Part shown: piece by piece, positions 8,536 to 17,943 of the stretch
Layout: each line of letters begins with the position of its first letter
Position numbering within the stretch: position 1 is the first letter of the stretch
Translations under genes and position numbers: made by a program
From: Sphingorhabdus profundilacus
GTDB lineage: Bacteria; Pseudomonadota; Alphaproteobacteria; Sphingomonadales; Sphingomonadaceae
Reading direction: 5' to 3'
NCBI RefSeq assembly: GCF_009769755.1
Contig: NZ_SDWJ01000002.1
Coordinates: forward strand, 744,001 to 808,000
DNA: 64,000 nucleotides
Notes under the pieces: generated by a model
Told to the model about the DNA's origin: nothing
The model's input: only the letters and a program-made list of their open reading frames with translations
The model's database searches: none

Positions 8536-9272
8536 CAGCACCCTTGCGCCTCGGGGTAAATATTGACCATGTTGCCACCATACGCAATGCGCGCGGCGGC
8601 GATCATCCCGACCCTGTCCGCGCCGCCGAAATCATCGCCCATGTCGGCGGTGATGGCATTACCGCCCATCTGCGCGAAGACAGGCGGCACATTCGCGATG
8701 CAGATATAGAGCGGATCATGGCGGCCACCAACCTGCCCCTGAATCTGGAAATGGCCGCCACCGAAGAAATGCTATCCATCGCCCTGCGCCACCGACCTCA
8801 TGCGGCCTGTATTGTTCCTGAAAAGCGGGAAGAGCGAACGACCGAAGGGGGTCTGGACGCTGCCGGCTTGCATAACCAGCTGGCCCCCATAGTCACGCAA
8901 TTACGCGAAGCTGATATCCGGGTCAGTCTGTTTATCGAACCTGACGCCCGCCAGATCGAAGCGGCAATCCGCCTCAAATCCCCTGTGGTAGAATTCCATA
9001 CAGGAAAATATGCCCATCTGTTGCTGGATAATGATCACAACGGTGCCGAAGCCGAGCTTCGAAAAATCGCCGATGCTGCGGCGCTTGCATCCAAAAATGG
9101 GATCGAATCACACGCCGGGCACGGGCTGACCTTCGACAATGTCCAACCTATTGCCGCTATCCCGCAAATCGCCGAGTTGAACATCGGCCATTATCTGATT
9201 GGCGAGGCGATATTCATTGGTCTGGAAGAGAGCGTCCGGAAAATGCGGATGCTGATGGACATGGCGCGTTGA
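8532..9272 (+). CDS. pdxJ: Pyridoxine 5'-phosphate synthase
   Basis: PdxJ condenses 1-deoxyxylulose 5-phosphate with 3-amino-2-oxopropyl phosphate to form pyridoxine 5'-phosphate, the ring-closing step of vitamin B6 synthesis. The 246-aa TIM-barrel protein opens with [17 protein letters not shown], then [14 protein letters not shown], and ends with [28 protein letters not shown] is the conserved phosphate-binding region. Its length is typical. The ATGA overlap with pyrE and the TTGA overlap with acpS imply coupled translation. Confidence 0.97.
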   Translation: MTAPLRLGVNIDHVATIRNARGGDHPDPVRAAEIIAHVGGDGITAHLREDRRHIRDADIERIMAATNLPLNLEMAATEEMLSIALRHRPHAACIVPEKREERTTEGGLDAAGLHNQLAPIVTQLREADIRVSLFIEPDARQIEAAIRLKSPVVEFHTGKYAHLLLDNDHNGAEAELRKIADAAALASKNGIESHAGHGLTFDNVQPIAAIPQIAELNIGHYLIGEAIFIGLEESVRKMRMLMDMAR

Positions 9273-9679
9273 TCGTCGGCCTGGGATCTGATCTGTGCAA
9301 TATCGAGCGTATTGCCCATTCGCTCGACAGGTTCGGCGAACGATTCGAAAGGCGGGTCTTTACCGAAATCGAACGCGCCAAGGCCGCCAGGCGCCCATTT
9401 ACCCGGGCCGGCACCTATGCCAAACGCTTCGCCGCCAAAGAAGCTTTTTCGAAAGCCGTTGGGACCGGATTCAAGCGGGGCGTTTTCATGAAGGACATCG
9501 GAGTCGTCAACGCGGCATCAGGTGCGCCGACATTGGCATTGACGGGCGGCGCAAAAGCGCGGCTCGACGCGATGATTCCAAACGGCTATGAGGCGCATAT
9601 TCATCTGACGCTCACCGATGACCATCCATGGGCGCAGGCATTTGTAATCATAGAGGCGCTTCCAGCACAAAAGGTATGA
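9269..9679 (+). CDS. acpS: Holo-[acyl-carrier-protein] synthase
   Basis: AcpS transfers 4'-phosphopantetheine from CoA to acyl carrier protein. The 136-aa product has the two family metal/CoA motifs: [12 protein letters not shown] at the N-terminus (Asp at residue 8) and [18 protein letters not shown] (Glu in the KE pair). The start is TTG at 9269, overlapping the pdxJ TGA; no nearby ATG keeps the N-terminal motif. The pdxJ-acpS-lepB order is common in alphaproteobacteria. Confidence 0.96.
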   Translation: MIVGLGSDLCNIERIAHSLDRFGERFERRVFTEIERAKAARRPFTRAGTYAKRFAAKEAFSKAVGTGFKRGVFMKDIGVVNAASGAPTLALTGGAKARLDAMIPNGYEAHIHLTLTDDHPWAQAFVIIEALPAQKV

Positions 9680-10632
9680 GCAGTTTGACCACCGAAAATA
9701 GCACTCCCGCCACCCCGCCCGCATCGACACCTGAAAAGCGAGGTTGGGCCGCATCTTTATGGTCTGAAATCAAGGGGATGTTCTGGCTGCTTATTGCCGT
9801 TCTGGCTTTTCACAGCTTCATCGCCAAGCCTTTTTACATTCCCTCGATCTCGATGATGCCGACATTGCTCGTGGGCGACAGGCTGTTCGTATCGAAATAC
9901 CCTTATGGATGGAGCCATGTTTCACCGACGATCCCAAACCCGGTAGCCATTTTTCGTTGGCTGGTCTTGCGCGAAGAGGTCGAGGCACTCGCCGTCCCAC
10001 TGCCCGAAAGCCAGACAAGAGTCTGGGGCAAGATGCCCGAGCGCGGCGACATCGTCATCCTGACACCCAAGGGTAAATATCAGGACTGGATCAAGCGTGT
10101 GATCGGTCTTCCGGGCGACACAATTGCATTGCGGGAAGGACAGATCTTCTTGAACGGCAAACCGGTCAAGCAGGAAACGCAGCCTAATTTGATACTTCCG
10201 GTCGATGCCAATAGTCCTTGCAATGACTATGATTTTCCCGGTGCACTGAATCGCGATGCCACGGGGAAAATGACATGTCACTTGCCGATCATCCGCGAAA
10301 CCCTGCCCAATGGGGTGCAATATGACACGATCGACGCACGCCGCCGTGAAACGGACGATATGGACCCGGTCAAAGTTCCGGCAGGCCATGTGTTTCTGAT
10401 GGGCGACAATCGGGACAATAGCTCGGACAGTCGGGTCGCTTCCGAACTGGGCGGGTTGGGTGGTCCGGTATCATGGGACAGGTTGGGCGGCAGGGCAGAG
10501 ATTATTACCTTCTCGGTCGATGGTAGCACTGGATTAAACCCTGCAACATGGTTCAGTTCGCTACGCGGTGATCGCGCCGGATCAAGCCTTCGGCCCAAAA
10601 AGATAAAAGTACCAAAAGGTAAGGCCGAATGA
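9676..10632 (+). CDS. lepB: Signal peptidase I
   Basis: It cleaves signal peptides from secreted proteins at the outer face of the inner membrane. The start is ATG 9676, overlapping the acpS stop (ATGA), giving 318 aa. One membrane helix (about 34-50) precedes [11 protein letters not shown] with nucleophile Ser59. The Lys general base is K140 in [12 protein letters not shown], and the C-terminal [12 protein letters not shown] box is intact. A charged insertion (about residues 82-118) separates the two catalytic boxes. It overlaps the next gene by 4 bp. Confidence 0.96.
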   Translation: MSSLTTENSTPATPPASTPEKRGWAASLWSEIKGMFWLLIAVLAFHSFIAKPFYIPSISMMPTLLVGDRLFVSKYPYGWSHVSPTIPNPVAIFRWLVLREEVEALAVPLPESQTRVWGKMPERGDIVILTPKGKYQDWIKRVIGLPGDTIALREGQIFLNGKPVKQETQPNLILPVDANSPCNDYDFPGALNRDATGKMTCHLPIIRETLPNGVQYDTIDARRRETDDMDPVKVPAGHVFLMGDNRDNSSDSRVASELGGLGGPVSWDRLGGRAEIITFSVDGSTGLNPATWFSSLRGDRAGSSLRPKKIKVPKGKAE

Positions 10633-11753
10633 ATGATGCCGCAACCGCGAGGCCCCGTAAAGCGCGTGTTCCAAGGAAACAGGCCGAGCCAGTAGCGGAT
10701 GTATTCCGCGAAGAGGTAGGGCCAACCGAGTTTTACGATCCCCTCGTTCGCAGCGAACTGAAAAAAGCGGCGGTCTGGATTGGTATGGCAACATTTGTGG
10801 TCGCACTGATCTGGCTGGCGCAGCCGATTTTGCTGATTATCGGGGGACTTGTACTGGCCGCCATGTTCGACGGCGGTGCCCGCCTTTTGGGAAGAATACT
10901 CCCCATTCCACGTGGCTTTCGGTTGACGATTGTCGTGCTGGCAGTGTTTGGCTTCATTTACTGGACATTTGTCTTCACAGGGTCGGAGCTCGCCGCACAG
11001 GCCGCCAGTTTGCAGGCGATTATCGAAGCACAGGTTGAAACACTCGGCAACCGGATCGCAGCGTCTGGTTTCAACATTTCTGCCGATGATGTCAAAGGAT
11101 TCGGCACACAAATCCTGAATTCGGTCGGGCGTGTGACTGCGGCGGTTTCTTCGGTGGTGGGCACGGTGACCAATATGGCAATGATGCTCGTTCTGGCCAT
11201 TTTCATCGCGGCCGAACCACGCATGTACGAACGCGGCGTTGCGTGGATGTTACCCTTGGCCGAACGCGAGCATTTCTATGGCACAGCGGAGAAAATCGGC
11301 CGTGTGTTGCGCCGCCTGATGGCGGGGCGCCTGCTGGGCATGGCGGTAGAAGGCTTTGGCACATGGATCCTTCTTAGCCTTGGCGGCGTGCCAATGGCGG
11401 CGCTGCTCGGCATTCTTACCGGCTTACTCGCATTCCTGCCCAATATCGGCGCGATTGTTTCAGGGGCACTCATCATCCTTGTCGGCTTTTCGGCCGGGGT
11501 CGATGTCGGGCTTTATGCCGTCTTCGTTTATTTTGTCGTACAGATGGTCGACGGTTACCTCATTGTTCCCATGGTTGCCAAACGGGCCGTCGACCTGGCC
11601 CCGGCGCTGGTATTGGGCGCGCAGATATTGTTCGGGGCGCTATTTGGTATTCTCGGCCTCGCGCTTGCCGACCCCATCATTGCGATGATCAAGGTCGCGC
11701 TGGAACGGCAGTCGGAACGGAACGAAGCGCGCGCGGTCCATCAAGGACCGTGA
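10629..11753 (+). CDS. AI-2E/PerM family transporter-like protein
   Basis: This is a 374-aa integral membrane protein. A charged cytoplasmic N-terminus is followed by paired hydrophobic segments (IGMATFVVALIWLAQPILLIIGGL; LTIVVLAVFGFIYW), a long central helical region, and a C-terminal block including YFVVQMVDGYLIVPMV and ALFGILGLALADPI, which match the AI-2E transporter (PerM/UPF0118) family. Substrates differ among members, so autoinducer export should not be assumed. Translationally coupled to lepB by an ATGA overlap. Confidence 0.88.
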   Translation: MNDAATARPRKARVPRKQAEPVADVFREEVGPTEFYDPLVRSELKKAAVWIGMATFVVALIWLAQPILLIIGGLVLAAMFDGGARLLGRILPIPRGFRLTIVVLAVFGFIYWTFVFTGSELAAQAASLQAIIEAQVETLGNRIAASGFNISADDVKGFGTQILNSVGRVTAAVSSVVGTVTNMAMMLVLAIFIAAEPRMYERGVAWMLPLAEREHFYGTAEKIGRVLRRLMAGRLLGMAVEGFGTWILLSLGGVPMAALLGILTGLLAFLPNIGAIVSGALIILVGFSAGVDVGLYAVFVYFVVQMVDGYLIVPMVAKRAVDLAPALVLGAQILFGALFGILGLALADPIIAMIKVALERQSERNEARAVHQGP

Positions 11754-11763
11754 TGCGGCACCC

Positions 11764-12033
11764 ATGTTGCTGATATTCGCCTTTCTTATGGGTGTCGCGA
11801 ATTTCGCGATGCACAAAGCCGTGGTGGAATGCGGGCATCCTTTTGTCGAAGATACCAAGCGTTATTTCGGCACATATTTGGGTCCTTATGGGAGCTATGC
11901 CATTGAACTGGCACTGTTGATCGGCGCGCTGTGGCTGGCAAATGAAGGTTCGGTTTTGGTTGGTCTCTTTTATCTCGCCTATACGGGCATGAATGCTGTC
12001 GCCACCTGGATGTTGCTGACGGGCAAAACTTAG
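11764..12033 (+). CDS. Small hypothetical membrane protein, 89 aa
   Basis: This is an unrecognised protein with three predicted hydrophobic segments (LLIFAFLMGVANFAMH, SYAIELALLIGALWLA, VGLFYLAYTGMNAVATWMLL). It starts 10 bp after the preceding permease gene in the same direction. Its TAG stop at 12031-12033 lies inside the left arm of the inverted-repeat element starting at 12029. The last codon and stop are therefore supplied by that element, and the original C-terminus may have been longer or different. Confidence 0.65.
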   Translation: MLLIFAFLMGVANFAMHKAVVECGHPFVEDTKRYFGTYLGPYGSYAIELALLIGALWLANEGSVLVGLFYLAYTGMNAVATWMLLTGKT

Positions 12034-12299
12034 GATGGGGACCACTTAAATACACTTGCGAGGTTTGAGGCCATTTTGCACAGGGCAAGGAAGGAAGCCG
12101 CAGGGATATAAATATATCTCAAGTCTTTCTGACGCAGCCCTGGGAAAAATGGGTCAAATCCTTCGTACGTCAAAATGGCTTTGATATCGAACCAAAATAC
12201 GCTTGCAGGCAGAATAACTGCCTGACGGCGCGCATTTTGCTCCGATATCTTCGCCATTTTGACGCCTCGCAAGTGCATTTAAGTGATCCCCATCCTAAG
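12029..12299. repeat. 271-bp MITE-like inverted-repeat element
   Basis: Terminal arms of 35 bp (12029-12063 and 12265-12299) are inverted copies with two mismatches, beginning CTTAGGATGGGGA. A second, inner inverted pair of 22 bp (12168-12189 and 12243-12264, 19/22 matches, CGTCAAAATGGC...GATATCG) abuts the right arm. There is no transposase. The right end is followed by GATGGGGACC again, making CCCCATC-CTAA-GATGGGG, so part of a second arm or a target feature may be present. A minus-strand frame (MAKISEQNARRQAVILPASV..., start at 12257) reads through almost the whole element. It is probably a non-autonomous mobile element; the family is not recognised. Confidence 0.75.
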
Positions 12300-12343
12300 A
12301 TGGGGACCTAATCACCCTTTGTTATTAAGCGCCACCTGCCTAT

Positions 12344-14164
12344 ATGGCGCGGGTGCCGCCGTTAGAAACCCCAGCCGATAGCAAGCCTGATTTCGCCGTC
12401 ATGCGGCGCTTTTTACCTTATCTGTGGCCAAAGGACGAACTTGGCCTTCGCGTTCGCATCGTCTGCGCGCTGCTGCTCGTCATTCTGTCAAAGTTGATCC
12501 AGCTCAGCATGGCGTGGCTCTATGGACAAGCGGTGGACCGGATGGTTCCAGGCATGGAAGACGGCGTCGTAATCGCCATTGCACTGGTCGCCGCTTATGC
12601 CGGTGCGCGTTTTGGCGGGGTGTTGTTCGACAATTTGCGTAATGTCGTGTTCGAACGGGTGGGGCAGGATGCCACGCGCCGTCTTGCGGAAAATGTCTTT
12701 GGCCATCTGCACAATCTGTCCATGCGGTTCCATATGAACAGGCGTACCGGTGCTGTGACCAAAGTCATTGAGCGTGGCACCAAGAGCATTGATATCATGC
12801 TCTATTTCCTGCTATTCAACATCGCACCGACGCTCCTCGAACTGGTGCTGGTTTCGGCCTATTTTCAGATCGAATTCGGCTGGGGCATTGTGATCGCAAC
12901 TTGGATCATGGTCGTTGCCTATATCGGATTTACCACCATCATCACCAATTGGCGCAACAAATTGCGCGAGGAGATGAACGAACTGGATACCCAAACGGTA
13001 GCCAAGTCGGTCGACAGCCTGCTCAATTATGAAACGGTCAAATATTTCAACGCCGAAAAGCGCGAAGCCGCCCGTTACAACCAAGTCGTCAGCCAATGGT
13101 CCGACGCAGCTGTTAAATCTGAAAATTCACTGGCGATTCTCAATGTCGGGCAATCGTTGATTACCAACCTCATGATGGCAGGTGCCATGGGCTATGTCGT
13201 CTGGGGATGGTCGCAGGGACAATTTACAACCGGTCATGTCGTGACCGTCAATACCTTGTTAGCGCAGCTGTTCCGCCCGCTCGACATGCTCGGCATGGTC
13301 TATCGCACGATCCGCCAGGGCCTGACCGATATGGCGGCGATGTTCGACTTGATCGACACCGCTCCTGAAATTGTTGATGTGCCCGGTGCGCCGTCGCTTA
13401 TCATCAAGGGCGGCGCACTTTCCTTTGAAAATGTGCAATTCGGCTATGAATCAAACCGCCCGATCCTGAAGGGCGTCAGCTTCGAAATTCCGCCAGGCGG
13501 AAGGCTCGCGGTTGTGGGGCCATCAGGCGCAGGAAAATCAACAATCGCGCGGCTGATTTATCGCTTTTACGATGTCACCGGCGGGCGCATCACGATTGAT
13601 GGACAGGACATAAGGCAAATCGCGCAAAGCTCGTTGCGATCTCAAATCGGAATCGTGCCACAGGACACCGTGCTGTTCAACGACACCATCGGCTATAATA
13701 TCGGCTATGGCCGCGAAGGTGCCGATCAGATCGCAATCGAGGAAGCCGCCCGCGGCGCCGCGATCCACAACTTCATCACCTCCCTGCCCGAAGGTTATGA
13801 CGCCAAGGTTGGCGAGCGCGGGCTGAAACTATCAGGCGGCGAAAAGCAACGGGTGGCCATTGCCCGAACGCTGCTGAAAAATCCGCCGATCCTGATCCTA
13901 GACGAAGCAACCAGTGCCTTGGACAGCCGGACCGAAGCTGAAATACAGTCGACGCTCGACCGCATATCGGTACGCCGCACAACCATCATCATTGCCCACA
14001 GGCTTTCGACCATCGTGGATGCAGACCGTATTCTGGTACTGGAGGCGGGTCAGGTCGCCGAACAGGGCACCCATGCCGAGCTATTGGCCAAAGATGGACT
14101 CTATGCCGAGATGTGGGCACGGCAGCAAAATGAGGGCGAAGAAGAGGTTGTGGCGGTGGAGTAA
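12344..14164 (+). CDS. ABC exporter, Atm1/heavy-metal-transporter type
   Basis: This is a 606-aa half-transporter with an N-terminal membrane domain of about six helices fused to an ATPase domain. The Walker A GPSGAGKS is at 392-399, the signature LSGGEKQR at 496-503, Walker B/D-loop LDEATSALD at 519-527, and the H-loop in IIIAHRLSTI. The membrane domain (MRFHMNRRTGAVTKVIERGTK; YETVKYFNAEKREA) matches Atm1/HMT1 exporters, which move glutathione-linked compounds and help iron-sulfur or metal homeostasis. It probably works as a homodimer in the inner membrane. No ribosome-binding site is obvious. The repeat element lies immediately upstream. Confidence 0.92.
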   Translation: MARVPPLETPADSKPDFAVMRRFLPYLWPKDELGLRVRIVCALLLVILSKLIQLSMAWLYGQAVDRMVPGMEDGVVIAIALVAAYAGARFGGVLFDNLRNVVFERVGQDATRRLAENVFGHLHNLSMRFHMNRRTGAVTKVIERGTKSIDIMLYFLLFNIAPTLLELVLVSAYFQIEFGWGIVIATWIMVVAYIGFTTIITNWRNKLREEMNELDTQTVAKSVDSLLNYETVKYFNAEKREAARYNQVVSQWSDAAVKSENSLAILNVGQSLITNLMMAGAMGYVVWGWSQGQFTTGHVVTVNTLLAQLFRPLDMLGMVYRTIRQGLTDMAAMFDLIDTAPEIVDVPGAPSLIIKGGALSFENVQFGYESNRPILKGVSFEIPPGGRLAVVGPSGAGKSTIARLIYRFYDVTGGRITIDGQDIRQIAQSSLRSQIGIVPQDTVLFNDTIGYNIGYGREGADQIAIEEAARGAAIHNFITSLPEGYDAKVGERGLKLSGGEKQRVAIARTLLKNPPILILDEATSALDSRTEAEIQSTLDRISVRRTTIIIAHRLSTIVDADRILVLEAGQVAEQGTHAELLAKDGLYAEMWARQQNEGEEEVVAVE

Positions 14165-14262
14165 ACGGGCGGCAACTCCAGCCTTTTTTGTTCCCTTTAC
14201 AGCCAGATACATGTTCTATAAATGTTCTCTCCGCGACCTAACTATCCACAGCGGAGTCGCGC

Positions 14263-16095
14263 ATGGTTGAAGCACGGTCTATCCTGGACGAGATATCGGG
14301 GTTAGAGCCTGGCGCAATGGCCACTGCCCCTGAACCAATCAAAGCTGCTGATATATTGCACCGTGTATTCGGCTTCCCTGCATTTCGCGGGGTGCAGGAA
14401 GATGTCGTCAATCGGGTACTTGCCGGTCGGAACAGTCTGGCCGTGATGCCGACGGGCGCGGGAAAGTCGCTTTGCTACCAGTTGCCTGCTGTGATGATGA
14501 ACGGCACGACGGTTGTCATTTCGCCTCTTATCGCCTTGATGCATGACCAGATGCGGGCAGCGGACGCAGTTGGTATAAGGGCAGCGACGCTGACGTCGGT
14601 CGATGACAACCGTGCCGAGACAATGGAGCGCTTTCGAAATGGTCAGTTAGACCTGCTCTATGTCGCACCGGAACGGGCGAACAGCTTCGAATTCCGTGGT
14701 CTGCTCCGTGAAAGCAAAATCGCGCTTTTCGCCATTGATGAGGCGCATTGCGTGTCCGAATGGGGGCATGATTTCCGTCCCGACTATCGGTTGTTGCGGC
14801 CCTTGATGGATGACTTTCCCCACGTTCCGCGACTTGCCCTGACCGCGACAGCCGATGCCCATACGCGCGCGGACATTGCCGAACAGCTGGGCATTGCGCC
14901 GGACGGGATCATCATTTCCGGCTTTGACCGACCCAATATTCGCTATGCCATGAACGGCGGCGGCAAGGGCGGAGTCGCGTCGCTGGTGCGTTCGCTGCAC
15001 GGTGCGGGCATTGTCTACGCGCAGACGCGGGACCGTACTGAAAAGATCGCGGCACAGATCGCCGCGACCGGACGAACCGCGCGTTTCTACCATGCGGGAA
15101 TGGAGCCGCGGGTGCGGGCCAAGGCGCAGGCTGATTTCGTGGCTTCCGAAGATATGGTCATGGTCGCCACGGTCGCATTTGGCATGGGCATCGACAAGCC
15201 TGACGTGCGCTTTGTCGTTCATGCCGGGCTACCGAAATCGATCGAATCCTATTATCAGGAAAGCGGACGTGCCGGGCGGGATGGCGACCCGGCGGTTGCA
15301 CATATGCTATGGTCGGCGGGCGATTTTACCCGCGCGCGCGAACGCTTGGCCGAGCTACCCGAAGAGCGGCGCGATGCCGAGCGGGTGCGTATCGATACAC
15401 TATCGCGCCTCGTCGAAACCCATGGCTGTCGACGCGCGATCTTGCTGCGGCATTTTGGCGAAGATCCGCCGGAAACTTGCGGCAATTGCGACAATTGTCT
15501 TGAGGCTCCCGCTGTTAAAGATGCAACCGAGCTGGCGCAAAAGCTGCTTTCTGCTGTCTTTCGCACAGGGCAATTGTTCGGCGTTGGCCATCTGGAAAAG
15601 GTGCTGACCGGCAAAAGCGATGAGCGGGTGCTGAAATTCAGGCATGACCATTTGTCCGTATTCGGCATTGTCGATGACCAGGAAGCAGCATCGCTCAAGC
15701 CGCTGGCACGGGCGTTGCAGGCGCGAGGCAGCCTTGTTGCCAATGAACATGGCGGACTCAAACTGGCGGGTGATGCGCGCCAGATCATGCGCGGCGAGAA
15801 AAAGATTGAGATTGCGCTGGTGCCAACGGGTCGCAAGCGGCGCGAACGTGGCGGCGGCAACCCGCTCGGCGATCCGCTGTTCGACGCCCTGCGCGCAAAG
15901 CGGCGTGAACTGGCTGAGGAGGCGGGTGTGCCGCCCTATGTCATATTCCACGATAGCACATTACGCGACATGGCGATGCTGAAACCGCGAAACCGGTCGG
16001 ATATGGCGCTGGTCAACGGGGTCGGCGCGCGCAAGCTGGATGCCTATGGCGACGCGTTTCTGGACGTGGTGCGCCAGTTCCAGACGATCGCATGA
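14263..16095 (+). CDS. recQ: ATP-dependent DNA helicase RecQ
   Basis: This is a 3'-5' DNA helicase of recombination and replication-fork repair. The 610-aa product contains Walker A MPTGAGKSLCYQLP, the DEAH box IDEAHCVSEWGHDFRPDY, GRAGRDGDPA of motif VI, a zinc-binding cluster (CRRAILLRHFGE...CGNCDNC) and a C-terminal HRDC domain (about 520-600, DALRAKRRELAEEAGVPPYV). The length is that of full bacterial RecQ. It heads a plus-strand group with the sulfurtransferase-like gene 34 bp downstream. Start at 14263; an internal ATG at 14317 is possible. Confidence 0.97.
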   Translation: MVEARSILDEISGLEPGAMATAPEPIKAADILHRVFGFPAFRGVQEDVVNRVLAGRNSLAVMPTGAGKSLCYQLPAVMMNGTTVVISPLIALMHDQMRAADAVGIRAATLTSVDDNRAETMERFRNGQLDLLYVAPERANSFEFRGLLRESKIALFAIDEAHCVSEWGHDFRPDYRLLRPLMDDFPHVPRLALTATADAHTRADIAEQLGIAPDGIIISGFDRPNIRYAMNGGGKGGVASLVRSLHGAGIVYAQTRDRTEKIAAQIAATGRTARFYHAGMEPRVRAKAQADFVASEDMVMVATVAFGMGIDKPDVRFVVHAGLPKSIESYYQESGRAGRDGDPAVAHMLWSAGDFTRARERLAELPEERRDAERVRIDTLSRLVETHGCRRAILLRHFGEDPPETCGNCDNCLEAPAVKDATELAQKLLSAVFRTGQLFGVGHLEKVLTGKSDERVLKFRHDHLSVFGIVDDQEAASLKPLARALQARGSLVANEHGGLKLAGDARQIMRGEKKIEIALVPTGRKRRERGGGNPLGDPLFDALRAKRRELAEEAGVPPYVIFHDSTLRDMAMLKPRNRSDMALVNGVGARKLDAYGDAFLDVVRQFQTIA

Positions 16096-16129
16096 TGCAG
16101 GCCGCTTGTGCTAAATGCGCGATTAAAAT

Positions 16130-16573
16130 ATGGATCGAACCATGTTCAGAAAATTGAGCGATAAAATCTATGTTGCCCCGCAAATCGGTGTCGCCGACGT
16201 TGGCGATGCGGCGGCGTTGGGCGTCACCCTTATCATCAACAACCGGCCGGAGGATGAGTCTGCGGACCAGACACCCGGCGGCGACGTCGAAGCGGCTGCC
16301 AAAGCGGCGGGGCTTGCCTATGTGGCGATCCCGGTGACACATGCCGGTTTTGCCGAGTGGCAGGTGACCGCCATGGCCGATGCGCTGGACAAGGCCGAAG
16401 GCAAGGTGCTTGCCTATTGCCGGTCGGGCACGCGTTCGACTTTGCTGTGGGCCCTCGCCCGGGCGTCCCGCGGCGACCATCCTGCGGTCTTGAGCGAGCA
16501 GGCGGCGGATGCGGGATATGATCTGTCGCCGGTGACGGCGATGATGGATATGGTCCGCGGTCGCGCGTCATGA
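16130..16573 (+). CDS. TIGR01244 family phosphatase-like/sulfurtransferase protein
   Basis: This is a 147-aa protein with a dual-specificity-phosphatase-like fold. The P-loop YCRSGTRSTLLW has its nucleophilic Cys at residue 97, and LIINNRPEDESADQ is the conserved upstream strand. The family (TIGR01244; homologous to the N-terminal domain of Blh proteins) is annotated variously as phosphatase or sulfur transferase, and the true substrate is not known. It overlaps the next gene by 4 bp. A second ATG at 16142 gives a slightly shorter product. Confidence 0.88.
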   Translation: MDRTMFRKLSDKIYVAPQIGVADVGDAAALGVTLIINNRPEDESADQTPGGDVEAAAKAAGLAYVAIPVTHAGFAEWQVTAMADALDKAEGKVLAYCRSGTRSTLLWALARASRGDHPAVLSEQAADAGYDLSPVTAMMDMVRGRAS

Positions 16574-16980
16574 CACCGGCGATTGTCGAGATATTGAAAT
16601 TGGCAGGGTCGGTCGCAGCCATCCTGTTTCTGGCGTGGTTCGCGCGAAAATTGGGACTCGGCGGCGATGTCCGCATAAGCAGCGAAGAGCAGGCCCGCGC
16701 CATCGCCGATGAAATCATTTGCGGATTTGATCCGGTCGATATCGCCATCGACAGGGCAGGAATCGGCGCATTGATGCGCGATGCCCAAGGCCGCCATTTG
16801 CTGGTCCGTCGCCATGGTGCACATTTTGCAGGACGCCTGCTCGACAACCATAGCGAGACACGGCTGGACCAGAATTTTCTGACCGTCGGCACCGGCGAAC
16901 CGACATTTGGCCGGGTCACGCTCAACCTTGGCAAAGAAGCGCAATATTGGGCCTCGGGCCTCAGGCACTTACGCACATGA
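16570..16980 (+). CDS. Hypothetical protein with N-terminal membrane anchor
   Basis: The 136-aa product has one membrane segment (residues about 8-25, ILKLAGSVAAILFLAWF) and a soluble domain of about 105 residues. The soluble part has strand-like segments (IGALMRDAQGRHLLVRRHG, FGRVTLNLGKEAQYWASGL). No family is recognised with confidence. It is held between the TIGR01244 gene and the hydroxylase gene by ATGA overlaps on both sides, so co-translation is likely and a link to the membrane hydroxylase is plausible. Confidence 0.75.
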   Translation: MTPAIVEILKLAGSVAAILFLAWFARKLGLGGDVRISSEEQARAIADEIICGFDPVDIAIDRAGIGALMRDAQGRHLLVRRHGAHFAGRLLDNHSETRLDQNFLTVGTGEPTFGRVTLNLGKEAQYWASGLRHLRT

Positions 16981-17879
16981 CCGAAAAACTGTTCAGCCCC
17001 GTCGATTATGCCGTTCCGTTCTTCATCCTGCTCGTCATTCTGGAAATGCTGTGGGTTCGCAGGAATGCGCCTGAGAAATATGAGCCGCGCGACACGCTGA
17101 CATCGCTGGCGCTGGGGACCGGAAGCACGGTTGCAGGCGCGCTGTTCGGCGGGACGATGTTTGCCATTGCCATGTGGGGCTATGACTATCGGATCACGAC
17201 CATCCCCTGGACCTGGTGGGCATGGATTGCCTGCTTTGTCCTGGATGACTTTTTCTATTATGTCTTCCACAGGTCCGCGCATCGCGTCCGCTGGTTCTGG
17301 GCAGCCCATGTCAACCATCATAGCAGCCAGCATTATAATCTGTCGACCGCGCTGAGGCAGACATGGACCGGCTTTTTCGCCTTCACATTCCTGTTTCGCC
17401 TGCCCCTGGTCTTTATTGGATTCGATCCGGCGATGATCCTGTTTGTCGGGGCGATCAACCTGATCTACCAATTCTGGATTCACACCGAAGCCATCACCAA
17501 ATTTCCGCGCTGGTTCGAATTCATCATGAACACGCCGAGCCACCACCGCGTGCACCACGCCACCAATCCGCGCTATCTCGACCGCAACTATGCCGGGGTT
17601 TTCATCATCTGGGACCGGATGTTTGGCACCTTCACCGAAGAGGTCGAGGGCGAGAAAATACGCTACGGCATCGTCAAGCAGCTCGGCACATTCAACCTGC
17701 TGTGGTCGGTATTCCATGAATGGGTGGGCATCGCCCGCGACATCTGGTCTGCACCGTGGAAACATAAATTATCCTATGCATGGCGGCCACCGGGTTGGAG
17801 CCACGACAACAGCCGCGACACGTCGGACACGATCCGCCAACGCTGGCTGGACCGGCAAACAGAGCAGCCTGCGGAATAA
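16977..17879 (+). CDS. Sterol desaturase / fatty acid hydroxylase family protein
   Basis: This is an integral membrane di-iron hydroxylase of 300 aa. The histidine boxes are present: HRSAHR (H98, H102), HVNHHSSQHYN shortly after, and HHRVHH (H189-H194). Hydrophobic segments flank them (VPFFILLVILEMLWV; TWTGFFAFTFLFRLPLVFIGF). The family hydroxylates or desaturates lipids, carotenoids or sterol-like compounds; the substrate here cannot be told. The start at 16977 overlaps the upstream stop (ATGA). The gene ends 64 bp before the GMC oxidoreductase. Confidence 0.92.
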   Translation: MTEKLFSPVDYAVPFFILLVILEMLWVRRNAPEKYEPRDTLTSLALGTGSTVAGALFGGTMFAIAMWGYDYRITTIPWTWWAWIACFVLDDFFYYVFHRSAHRVRWFWAAHVNHHSSQHYNLSTALRQTWTGFFAFTFLFRLPLVFIGFDPAMILFVGAINLIYQFWIHTEAITKFPRWFEFIMNTPSHHRVHHATNPRYLDRNYAGVFIIWDRMFGTFTEEVEGEKIRYGIVKQLGTFNLLWSVFHEWVGIARDIWSAPWKHKLSYAWRPPGWSHDNSRDTSDTIRQRWLDRQTEQPAE

Positions 17880-17893
17880 CGTTATTTACACTC

Positions 17894-17921
17894 TTGCCAG
17901 TAGTTAATCGTCCGATTAAAC
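17894..17921 (+). promoter_or_regulatory. Promoter with palindromic operator upstream of GMC gene
   Basis: A candidate promoter has -35 TTGCCA (17894-17899), a 16-bp spacer, and -10 TTAAAC (17916-17921). A perfect inverted repeat, TTAATCG-TC-CGATTAA (17904-17919), fills the spacer and overlaps the -10, a position suited to repression. The core TTAATC-N4-GATTAA is identical in layout to the palindrome at 46182-46197. The ribosome-binding site AGAGGAG follows near 17932. Confidence 0.6.
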
Positions 17922-17943
17922 TCGTTTTCGAAGAGGAGATGGC

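Noticed and set aside
10278-11111. Minus-strand frame of 277 codons over lepB/permease
   Set aside because: It spans the junction of two well-supported overlapping genes and has no start signal or known motif.
12030-12257. Minus-strand frame inside the inverted-repeat element as a gene
   Set aside because: No ribosome-binding site and the sequence is bounded by the repeat arms. It was not called as CDS, but recurrence among copies would be worth testing (see finding).
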